A DNA stretch of 10,991 nucleotides from JBBFMJ01 sp037441225 (lineage in GTDB: Bacteria; Acidobacteriota; Thermoanaerobaculia; UBA2201). Both the position numbers and the translations under genes were made by a program. This document shows positions 5,177 through 10,991 of the stretch, one piece after another. The stretch lies in assembly GCA_037441225.1 (NCBI GenBank), contig JBBISU010000100.1, forward strand, positions 1 to 10,991, in the 5' to 3' direction. The notes beneath the pieces were generated by a model. It did no database searches, was not told the origin of the DNA, and saw nothing but the letters and a program-made list of their open reading frames with translations. How positions within the stretch are numbered: position 1 is the first letter of the stretch; each line of letters starts with the position of its first letter.

Positions 5177-7023
5177 GAAGGAAAATAATTGTAGTTGGAG
5201 GAGGTCATTCAGGAATAGAAGCAGGTTCTGTTTGTGCAAAGATGGGCTTTGAAACAATACTTATCACTCAAAATATTGATACAATTGGAAAGATGAGCTG
5301 TAACCCTGCAATTGGTGGAGTTGCAAAGGGGAATTTGGTTGTAGAACTGGATGCCTTAGGAGGAGTTATGGGTTTGGCTGCTGATAAATGTGGTATCCAA
5401 TTTAGGGTTTTAAATAGAAGCAAAGGTCCTGCTGTTTGGGGATTGAGGGCACAAGAGGATAGGATTAAATATTTATTATGGGTTCAAAGGTATTTGTTTA
5501 AATTAGAAAATCTTTTAATCAGGCAGGGGATTGTAGAAGAAATAGTTTTGGAAAAAGATAAAGCTAAAGGTGTTAAGCTTTTAGATGGAGAAGAAATCCT
5601 TGGCGATTCAGTTATTTTATGCCCTGGTACTTTCTTAAATGGAACAATTTTTATTGGAGATAAAACATATAGTGGAGGAAGGGCAAATGAGCCACCTTCA
5701 TATCTTTCAAATTCCTTAAAAAAAATTGGAATTAAATTAAAAAGGTTTAAAACAGGAACTCCTATGAGGGTCCTTGCTTCTTCTGTGGATTTTAGTAAAA
5801 TGGAAAAACAAGAAGGTGATAAGGAGCCAATTCCTTTTTCAATTTACACAAAAAAAATAAAAATAAAACAAGTTCCCTGTTATATAACTTATACAAATAA
5901 AGATATACATAATTTAATCCTTGAAAATTTAAAATTATCCCCCCTTTTTTCTGGAAAAATAAAAGGAATTGGTCCAAGGTATTGTCCTTCAATGGAAGTG
6001 AAAGTTTATAAGTTTAAAGATAAAATAAGACATCAAATCTTTGTTGAGCCAGAGACAAGGGATTACAAAGAAGTATATTTAAATGGTTTATCTATGAGTT
6101 TGCCACACTTTTTGCAAGAAAAAATATTAAAAATGCTACCTGGTTTTGAGAGTGCAAAGATGACAAGGCCTGCTTATGCAATAGAATATGATCTTGTGGA
6201 TCCAAAACAACTTAATAAAAATTTAATGTTAAAAGATATAAAGGGGCTTTTTTTAGCAGGACAGATAAATGGAACCTCTGGTTATGAAGAAGCAGCAGTT
6301 CAGGGTTTTGTGGCTGGAATAAATGCTTGTTTATATTTAAATAATGAAGAGCCCTTGATTTTAAAGAGGGAAGAAAGTTATATTGGAATTTTAATTGATG
6401 ATATTATAAATTTAGGTATAGATGAACCATACAGGATGTTTACTTCAAGGGCAGAATACCGCCTTTCTTTGGGTTTTAGGACAGCAAGGAAAAGGTTAAT
6501 TGATTATGGTTTTAAATTTAAATTAGTTCCAGAAAAAATTTATTATGAAGTTAAGGAATTTGAAGAAAAATTGGAAAATTTTACAGAAGAATTAGATTCA
6601 AAAAAGATTTATCCAAAAAAAGAAATGAAAGAAAAAATTTTTAAAAAATTAAATATTGAATTTGACCAACCAACCACAGTTGGCTCTTTATATAGAAGAA
6701 CTAGGATTCCTTTAAAAAATTTATTGGAAATCATAGAGGAAGATTTTAAGGTTTATGATGGATATTTTGAAAGGTTGGAGGAAAATTTATTATATAAACC
6801 TTACATAGAAAGGGAAAAAGAAGAAATAAAGAGATTGGAGGAGATACTTTCAATTCAAATTCCAAAGGATTTTTCTTTTAAAGATATCCCCGGGCTAAAT
6901 AAAGAAATGCAAGAAAAAATTGAAAGAAGTAAGCCAGAATCATTAAGGGATTTGGCAAATATTTCTGGTGTTACACCGGCTGCAATATTGGCTGTCTATG
7001 TTGCTTTTAAAAAAAGAGTATGA
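5173..7023 (+). CDS. mnmG: tRNA uridine-5-carboxymethylaminomethyl modification enzyme MnmG (GidA)
   Basis: This 616-residue FAD protein is the partner of MnmE in wobble-uridine modification. It has the dinucleotide-binding GGGHSGIEAG (9-18), SCNPAIGGVAKG with a conserved Cys43, CPGTFLNG, YSGGRANEP, TGTPMRV, GIGPRYCPSMEVK with the second conserved Cys271, RHQIFVEPE, GLFLAGQINGTSGYEEAA, EPYRMFTSRAEYRL (418-431), and the C-terminal MnmE/tRNA-contact region ending in ISGVTPAAILAVYVAF. Length is normal for the long MnmG form (about 620-630). Deviations: after EYRL the near-universal R-x-DNADLRLT block reads GFRTARKRL, and SIEDK reads SMEVK. The ATG lies in an ATGA overlap with mnmE, consistent with coupled production of the two subunits. 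The 3' end overlaps rsmG. Confidence 0.97.
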   Translation: MRRKIIVVGGGHSGIEAGSVCAKMGFETILITQNIDTIGKMSCNPAIGGVAKGNLVVELDALGGVMGLAADKCGIQFRVLNRSKGPAVWGLRAQEDRIKYLLWVQRYLFKLENLLIRQGIVEEIVLEKDKAKGVKLLDGEEILGDSVILCPGTFLNGTIFIGDKTYSGGRANEPPSYLSNSLKKIGIKLKRFKTGTPMRVLASSVDFSKMEKQEGDKEPIPFSIYTKKIKIKQVPCYITYTNKDIHNLILENLKLSPLFSGKIKGIGPRYCPSMEVKVYKFKDKIRHQIFVEPETRDYKEVYLNGLSMSLPHFLQEKILKMLPGFESAKMTRPAYAIEYDLVDPKQLNKNLMLKDIKGLFLAGQINGTSGYEEAAVQGFVAGINACLYLNNEEPLILKREESYIGILIDDIINLGIDEPYRMFTSRAEYRLSLGFRTARKRLIDYGFKFKLVPEKIYYEVKEFEEKLENFTEELDSKKIYPKKEMKEKIFKKLNIEFDQPTTVGSLYRRTRIPLKNLLEIIEEDFKVYDGYFERLEENLLYKPYIEREKEEIKRLEEILSIQIPKDFSFKDIPGLNKEMQEKIERSKPESLRDLANISGVTPAAILAVYVAFKKRV

Positions 7024-7642
7024 AAAGATAAAGGAAGAATTAATTTTTTCCCCAGAAAAGGAAGAAGAAGAAAAGTTTTTATCCTATTTAAATTATCTTT
7101 TAGAATTTAACAAAAAAATAAATTTAACTTCTTTTAAAGATTTAAAAGAATTTTTAAGGCATCAGTCCTTTGATTTTTTGCCACTTCTTAATTTAAATTT
7201 AAATGATCATTTAATTGATATAGGTGCAGGAGCTGGCTTTTTGACTGTTCCACTCTCAATTTTTTTAAAAGAAAAAAATATAACTGCCTTAGAACCAAAT
7301 AAGAAAAAATCATTTTTTTTAGAAATGGTTAAGTTTAAGTTAAAATTAAATTTTGAAATTATTGAAAAAAGGTTGGAAGAAAGTTTTGATAAAATTCCAA
7401 AAGAAAAAACTGATTTTTTAATAAAGGCACTACCAAAAAAGGAAAAAGTTACATCAATTTTATCAAAAAAATTTAAAAATCCTCATAGATTGATTTATTT
7501 TGGAGGAAAAAATTTTAATGAATTTAAAAATAAGATAAAAATGTGGTATTCTTTTAAGGAAATGGTAAAAATTCCGTTAAGAGATAGTTCTTATATTTTG
7601 ATTTTTGAAAATGTTTCACGTGAAACATGGGAAAAATTGTAA
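6998..7642 (+). CDS. rsmG: 16S rRNA (guanine527-N7)-methyltransferase RsmG (GidB)
   Basis: RsmG uses S-adenosylmethionine to make m7G527 in 16S rRNA. The 214-residue product (from ATG 6998) has the family order: a helical N-terminal part, INLTS...LRHQSFDFLPLL (about 41-64), the SAM-binding strand and loop LIDIGAGAGFLTVPL (72-86), the second strand ALEPNKKKSFFLEM (97-110), and IKALPKKEKV in place of the usual ARAvapl. Length is normal. A GTG at 6968 is also in frame but would add MLHRLQYWLS, which merely antisense-shadows the conserved mnmG end; I prefer the ATG, giving a 26-nt overlap with mnmG. No clear ribosome binding site precedes it, so coupling is likely. Its last codons (NVSRETWEKL) are shaped by the embedded parS site, including a CGT arginine codon that is rare in this window. 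Confidence 0.93.
   Translation: MLLLKKEYEKIKEELIFSPEKEEEEKFLSYLNYLLEFNKKINLTSFKDLKEFLRHQSFDFLPLLNLNLNDHLIDIGAGAGFLTVPLSIFLKEKNITALEPNKKKSFFLEMVKFKLKLNFEIIEKRLEESFDKIPKEKTDFLIKALPKKEKVTSILSKKFKNPHRLIYFGGKNFNEFKNKIKMWYSFKEMVKIPLRDSSYILIFENVSRETWEKL
7611..7628. promoter_or_regulatory. parS: parS centromere site
   Basis: ATGTTTCACGTGAAACAT is a perfect 18-bp palindrome whose 16-bp core (7612-7627) is the canonical chromosomal parS bound by ParB in most bacteria. It encodes the V-S-R-E-T residues near the RsmG C-terminus, and its last two bases are the first two of the parA start codon (7627-7629). ParB nucleates here, loads as a CTP-dependent clamp and spreads, giving ParA a cargo to segregate. 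Because the site occupies the position of a parA ribosome binding site, bound ParB could also affect parA expression; that part is inference. No other copy is visible in this window. Confidence 0.97.
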
Positions 7643-8394
7643 GTATAACAAACCAAAAAGGTGGAGTAGGGAAAACCACAACAGCAATAAACCTTGGAGC
7701 ATCCCTTGGATTTTTTGATTTCTCTGTTCTTTTGATTGATTTAGATTCTCAAGGGAATGCCACTTCTGGTTTAGGGGTTCAAAAGAATTTAGATAAAAAA
7801 AATTCTTATAGTGTTCTTTTGGGTAAGATAGAACCAAAAGAGGCAATTGTAAAACTTCCTTTTAAAAACTTTTACTTAATTCCTTCCCACAGAGATATGG
7901 TTGGAGCAGAAATAGAATTAGTTGAAGAAGAGAGAAATGCTTATTTTTTACAAAGTGCTATCTCCAAGATCCATTCTAATTTTGATTTTATTTTTTTGGA
8001 TTGTCCCCCTTCCTTAGGTTTTGTAACATTAAATGCATTGACTTCTGCTGATAGTGTATTGATAACCTTGCAAAGTGAATATTTTGCCTTGGAAGGACTT
8101 GGTGAATTGTTAGGAACAATAGAAAGGGTTAAACAAAATTTTAATCCCTTTTTGGATTTAGAAGGTGTTTTAATAACAATGGTAGATGAGCGGACAAATT
8201 TAGCAAGCCAGGTAATTGAAGAGGTAAAAAAACATTTTAAAGATTTTGTCTTTAAAAATTATATCCCAAGGTCTGTAAGATTGGCAGAAGCCCCTTCCTT
8301 TGGGAAGCCAGTTCTTTATTATGATTCAAAATCAAGGGGCTCTACTGCTTATTTAAATTTAGCAAAAGAATACATAGAAAGGAGCAAAAAATGA
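7627..8394 (+). CDS. parA: Chromosome partitioning ATPase ParA (Soj)
   Basis: This 255-residue protein is a small chromosomal ParA/Soj ATPase, which binds DNA nonspecifically as an ATP dimer and moves ParB-parS complexes. The deviant Walker A motif KGGVGKTT (11-18) carries the signature Lys11 and P-loop Lys16. Walker A' is LLIDLDSQGNAT (Asp38, Asp40) and Walker B is FIFLDCPPSLG (Asp125). The C-terminal part has the family's RSVRLAEAPSFGKPV and the closing YxNLAKE helix. It lacks the N-terminal DNA-binding extension of plasmid type Ia ParA, so it is the chromosomal kind. The ATG overlaps both parS and the rsmG 3' end (16-nt overlap), and no Shine-Dalgarno sequence can be seen before it. Its end overlaps parB in ATGA. 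Confidence 0.97.
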   Translation: MGKIVSITNQKGGVGKTTTAINLGASLGFFDFSVLLIDLDSQGNATSGLGVQKNLDKKNSYSVLLGKIEPKEAIVKLPFKNFYLIPSHRDMVGAEIELVEEERNAYFLQSAISKIHSNFDFIFLDCPPSLGFVTLNALTSADSVLITLQSEYFALEGLGELLGTIERVKQNFNPFLDLEGVLITMVDERTNLASQVIEEVKKHFKDFVFKNYIPRSVRLAEAPSFGKPVLYYDSKSRGSTAYLNLAKEYIERSKK

Positions 8395-9203
8395 AAAGAA
8401 AAGCTTTAGGAAGAGGACTGGAAGCATTGCTTCCAACAACAGAGGAAAAAAATCTTATACATTATTTGCCTTTATCTAAAATAAAACCAAACCCCTATCA
8501 ACCAAGAGGTGACTTCAAAGAAAATGAAATAGAAGATCTTTCAAATAGTATTAAAGAAAAAGGATTACTGCAACCAATAATTGTTTGTAAATCAGGAGAT
8601 GGATTTATTTTAATTTCAGGTGAAAGGAGGTTAAGGGCAGTTCAAAACTTAGGATGGGAAAAGATACCTGCAATTATAAAAGATATAAAAGAAGAAGGGG
8701 AACTCTTATTGATTGCCTTAATTGAAAATATACAAAGGGAGGATTTAAATCCAATAGAAAAAGCAATTGCCTATGAAAATCTACAAAAAAATTTTTCTTT
8801 AACACAAGAGGAAATTGCAAAAGTTATTGGAAAGTCAAGGGTTGCAATAGCAAATACTTTGCGACTTTTGAATCTGCCTGAGAAGATTAAAAAGATGCTG
8901 AAGGAAGGAATATTACAAGAAGGGCATGCAAGAGCACTTCTTTCCTTAAAAGATGAAAAAGAAATGCTGAAATTGGCTGAAAGGATAAAAAGGGAAGAGT
9001 TGACTGTAAGGGCTGTAGAAAAGAAAGTCCAAAAAAAAGAAAAAGATCCAATAACAAAAGATGCAGAAGAAAAATTATCAAGTGCACTTCATACAAAAGT
9101 TTTAATTGAAAGAAGAAAAAAAGGTGGTTTTTTAAAGATATTTTTCAAAGATGAAGAAGAATTAATAAGATTATATGAAGAATTAATGGGAGGAGAAAAA
9201 TGA
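8391..9203 (+). CDS. parB: Chromosome partitioning protein ParB (Spo0J), CTP-dependent clamp
   Basis: The 270-residue ParB binds parS and CTP. The N-terminal LGRGLEALLP (6-15) is the ParA-stimulating motif. The CTPase domain follows with NPYQPR (34-39), the arginine-rich GERRLRA (77-83) and ENIQREDLNPIEKA (112-125). The helix-turn-helix that reads parS is TQEEIAKVIGKSRVAIANTLRLL (about 138-160), followed by EGHARALLSL. A charged linker leads to a C-terminal dimerisation region (about 225-270). All hallmarks are intact and the length is normal. A cognate canonical parS lies 0.76 kb upstream at the rsmG-parA junction, so the system is complete in this window. It starts in an ATGA overlap with parA and ends in an ATGA overlap with the bactofilin gene. 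AAAGGAGC upstream of its ATG gives it its own ribosome binding site. Confidence 0.97.
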   Translation: MKRKALGRGLEALLPTTEEKNLIHYLPLSKIKPNPYQPRGDFKENEIEDLSNSIKEKGLLQPIIVCKSGDGFILISGERRLRAVQNLGWEKIPAIIKDIKEEGELLLIALIENIQREDLNPIEKAIAYENLQKNFSLTQEEIAKVIGKSRVAIANTLRLLNLPEKIKKMLKEGILQEGHARALLSLKDEKEMLKLAERIKREELTVRAVEKKVQKKEKDPITKDAEEKLSSALHTKVLIERRKKGGFLKIFFKDEEELIRLYEELMGGEK

Positions 9204-9523
9204 GAACAGGTGATTTAAATGGATTTATTGATTCTGGATGTAAAATAAATGGAACAATTGAATTTCAAGATACTTTAAGGATAGAAGGGAAGGTTTTTGG
9301 CAAGATTTTATCAAAAAATGATTTAGTTGTAGGGGATAAAGGGGAGGTTGAAGGTGAGTTAGAAATTGGAGTGCTTTATGTAAATGGGATTGTAAAGGGA
9401 AAGGTAAGGGCATCCAAAAAAATAGTGGTTCACAAGGGAGGCAAACTTTTATGTGATATAGAGACACCTTCTTTTGTTATGGAAGAAGGGGGGATCTTTG
9501 AGGGTTCTTGTAATATGACTTAA
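9200..9523 (+). CDS. Bactofilin (DUF583-type polymerising scaffold protein)
   Basis: This 107-residue protein is nearly all one right-handed beta-helix: turns of about 17-18 residues with Gly, Val and Ile at regular positions (INGTIEFQDTLRIEGKVFG, then VVGDKGEVEGELEIG, then VNGIVKGKVRASKKIVVHKGG). It ends with the family-like F-x-G-S-C-x-M. Bactofilins self-assemble without nucleotide into filaments, often on the inner membrane face, and serve cell shape, division or placement of other proteins. There are almost no residues outside the core (about 7 before, about 5 after), so it lacks the long disordered tails of some family members. It overlaps parB by ATGA. In Myxococcus xanthus bactofilins position ParABS components, so a role here in anchoring the segregation machinery is plausible but inferred from position only. 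Confidence 0.9.
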   Translation: MRTGDLNGFIDSGCKINGTIEFQDTLRIEGKVFGKILSKNDLVVGDKGEVEGELEIGVLYVNGIVKGKVRASKKIVVHKGGKLLCDIETPSFVMEEGGIFEGSCNMT

Positions 9524-9535
9524 AAATTTTTTAAG
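9519..9535. repeat. AT-rich palindrome at the end of the bactofilin gene
   Basis: CTTAAAAA-T-TTTTTAAG has perfect 8-bp arms around one base and spans the bactofilin stop codon. It has too little G+C and too small a loop to act as a normal intrinsic terminator. Its right arm touches the ribosome binding site of the next gene. It may simply reflect base composition. Confidence 0.3.
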
Positions 9536-9540
9536 GGGAG
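9533..9540 (+). promoter_or_regulatory. Ribosome binding site deciding the TTG start of the hydrolase
   Basis: AAGGGGAG ends five bases before the TTG at 9546. The strong match and correct spacing support TTG as start, and the first residues (MKKLSIVFLLFL) make a proper signal-peptide N-terminus. Confidence 0.7.
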
Positions 9541-9545
9541 AAAAT

Positions 9546-10886
9546 TTGAAAAAATTATCCATTGTTTTTTTATTATTTTTAACTTTTTTTAAAGGAAAGG
9601 AATTAATTGGGCAAATTAATTTTGAAGAAGAAGCAAAAAATTTTGTTTTATTATTAAAAGAAGAAAAATTTGAAGGCGCAAAGGAAAAGCTTGCTGAAGT
9701 AATGATAAAGGCACTTAAAGATAAAAATATTGAAGTTGAAAACCTCTGGTATAGTTTAAAGTATCAGGTTGGAGAGTTTAAGGATATTATAAAAATAAAA
9801 TCAAGTGAAGAAATGGGATATATTTCCGTTTATTTGACAACAGAATTTACAAAAAAATCTATAAATATAAAAGTTGTTTATGACAAAGATTATAAGATTG
9901 CAGGGCTTTTTTTCCTCCCTGTAAAGGATGATTTTTCTTATAAAATTCCAGAATATGCAAAATTAGGAAATTATGAAGAATTTGAATATAGTTTTGGAAA
10001 AGAAAATTTTAAATTACCTGGTATATTAACTGTTCCAAAGAAAAAAGGTCCTTTTCCTTTAGTTATTTTAGTCCATGGTTCTGGTCCACAAGATAAAGAT
10101 GAGACGGTTGGAAAAAGTAAGATTTTCAAAGATATTGCTTTAGGGCTTTCATCAAAAGGGATTGCTGTTTTTCGTTATGAAAAAAGGACAAAAAAATACC
10201 CAGAAGAAATTTCAAAAAACCTTGATAAATTTACTATAAGAGAAGAAGTAATTGAAGATGCAATAGAAGCAATAAAATTTTTAAAGAAATTGGAAAATTT
10301 AAAATTCTCAAAAATATTCATTTTAGGCCATAGTTTGGGTGCAACTATGGCACCAAGGATTGCTTTTGAGGAAAAAAATGTTGATGGAATAATACTGCTT
10401 GCAGGTATCCCTTATGGGCTTTATATAGATAAAGTTTATGAGCAAACAAAATATCTTTTTTCTCTTGATGGAGAAATAAATAAAGAAGAAGATGAAAAAT
10501 TAAAAGAAATAAAGGAACAATTAAGAAGGATAAAAAATCTTGAAATGAAAGATGAGGAAATTTTAATGGGTGCATCAAAGAAATATTGGGAAGATCTTTT
10601 AAAATACTCTCCAATTGAGATAATAAAGAAATTAAAAATACCTGTTTTTATTTTACAAGGTGAAAGGGATTACCAAGTTACAATGGAAGATTTTAATATA
10701 TGGAAGGAAAATTTAAAAGGCAAAAAAAATGTAAAATTTAAAATATATAAAGACCTTAACCATTTATTTATTTCTGGTGAAGGAAAAAGCACCCCAGAAG
10801 AATATGAATTACAAGGTAATTTTTCAAAAGATGTCATAGATGATATTTCAAATTGGATATTTGATAATTTGGGTTTGCTTTATTAA
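9546..10886 (+). CDS. Probably exported alpha/beta hydrolase with an N-terminal DUF3887-like domain
   Basis: The 446-residue product has a hydrophobic N-terminal segment (KKLSIVFLLFLTFF) that looks like a signal peptide or anchor without a lipobox cysteine. Residues about 25-125 resemble the small alpha+beta DUF3887 domain often fused to such enzymes. The hydrolase domain starts with the LPGILTVPKKKGPFPLVIL strand region and HGSGPQDKDET (177-187). The nucleophile is Ser263 in GHSLG, the acid probably Asp375 in QGERD, and the base His406 in LNH, so the catalytic triad is complete. FRYEKRTKKYPEE is typical of the prolyl-oligopeptidase/dienelactone-hydrolase-like group. A Lys/Glu-rich cap lies at about 300-360. 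Substrate (ester or peptide) cannot be told. It follows the operon after 22 nt and may be read with it, but has no evident functional link. Confidence 0.88.
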   Translation: MKKLSIVFLLFLTFFKGKELIGQINFEEEAKNFVLLLKEEKFEGAKEKLAEVMIKALKDKNIEVENLWYSLKYQVGEFKDIIKIKSSEEMGYISVYLTTEFTKKSINIKVVYDKDYKIAGLFFLPVKDDFSYKIPEYAKLGNYEEFEYSFGKENFKLPGILTVPKKKGPFPLVILVHGSGPQDKDETVGKSKIFKDIALGLSSKGIAVFRYEKRTKKYPEEISKNLDKFTIREEVIEDAIEAIKFLKKLENLKFSKIFILGHSLGATMAPRIAFEEKNVDGIILLAGIPYGLYIDKVYEQTKYLFSLDGEINKEEDEKLKEIKEQLRRIKNLEMKDEEILMGASKKYWEDLLKYSPIEIIKKLKIPVFILQGERDYQVTMEDFNIWKENLKGKKNVKFKIYKDLNHLFISGEGKSTPEEYELQGNFSKDVIDDISNWIFDNLGLLY

Positions 10887-10989
10887 TCCTTATCCATTGC
10901 TGATTTACCGAATCATAAAATTTTGATATATAAATCTTATTATCCCCTGCATTTGCATTTTTTGATTTTATTTTAATGCTTTCATATCT
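10834..10989 (-). CDS. Probable 3' end of a convergent gene, unrecognised
   Basis: On the minus strand a frame open at the window edge runs 51 codons to a TGA complementary to 10834-10836, ending ...QWIRINKANPNYQISNLKYHL. It overlaps the hydrolase 3' end by 53 nt in the opposite direction. Its codons (AGG, ATA, GCA, GGG) look like those of the real genes, and the non-overlapping part reads as plausible protein (GDNKIYISKFYDSVNQQW). The other two minus-strand frames stop early. I do not recognise a family from this short tail. Chance openness over about 50 codons in AT-rich DNA is possible. Confidence 0.4.
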   Translation of the reverse strand, partial: RYESIKIKSKNANAGDNKIYISKFYDSVNQQWIRINKANPNYQISNLKYHL

Positions 10990-10991
10990 TT

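Noticed and set aside
6968..6997. GTG start giving a ten-residue longer RsmG
   Set aside because: The added residues come from the conserved mnmG 3' end read in another frame, and ATG 6998 gives a normal-length protein.
9835..9866. TTGACA with AT-rich sequence downstream, inside the hydrolase gene
   Set aside because: No good -10 lies at 16-18 bases; chance match within coding DNA.
1..10991. CRISPR arrays, insertion sequences, tRNA or rRNA genes
   Set aside because: No regular direct repeats with spacers, no transposase or terminal inverted repeats, and no cloverleaf or rRNA-like stretch was seen; poly-A and poly-T tracts reflect base composition.

Overview
The window is AT-rich (by eye about 30% G+C). 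Arg codons are mostly AGA/AGG, Ile is often ATA, and proteins are rich in Lys, Glu and Ile. The genes are ordinary bacterial housekeeping genes packed with almost no spacing. YidC has a large domain after its first membrane segment, which is typical of bacteria with two membranes. Together with the bactofilin gene this suggests a diderm, possibly thermophilic lineage, perhaps a poorly cultured phylum. I cannot name the taxon from the sequence alone.

Left edge (1-566, minus strand): the start of a gene that runs off the window. Its N-terminal region resembles the N-terminal part of Eco57I-like (type IIG) restriction-modification methylases. A 200-base divergent region (567-766) follows, with a good sigma70-type promoter for rpmH. 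In many bacteria dnaA lies divergent from rpmH here; it is absent from this window.

Centre (767-9523, plus strand): eleven genes in the classical origin-proximal order rpmH, rnpA, yidD, yidC, jag/khpB, mnmE, mnmG, rsmG, parA, parB, then a bactofilin. Every junction overlaps (4 to about 41 nt), so there is no intergenic base in about 8.75 kb. The products cover ribosome and RNase P biogenesis (L34, RnpA), membrane insertion (YidD, YidC), RNA binding (Jag), tRNA wobble-uridine modification (MnmE, MnmG), 16S rRNA m7G methylation (RsmG), chromosome segregation (ParA, ParB) and a polymerising scaffold protein (bactofilin). A perfect 18-bp parS palindrome (7611-7628) lies inside the 3' end of rsmG and includes the first two bases of the parA start codon, so the operon carries its own centromere.

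Right part: after a 22-nt gap comes a probably exported alpha/beta hydrolase (9546-10886) with a TTG start and a strong ribosome binding site. The last 100 bases probably hold the 3' end of a convergent minus-strand gene that overlaps the hydrolase end.

I see no wholly new system. The best leads are the atypical MnmE (shortened switch II without the catalytic Glu, and no HGG motif) paired with an MnmG missing its DNADLRL block, the parS placement, and the fully overlapping operon with a bactofilin attached to parAB.
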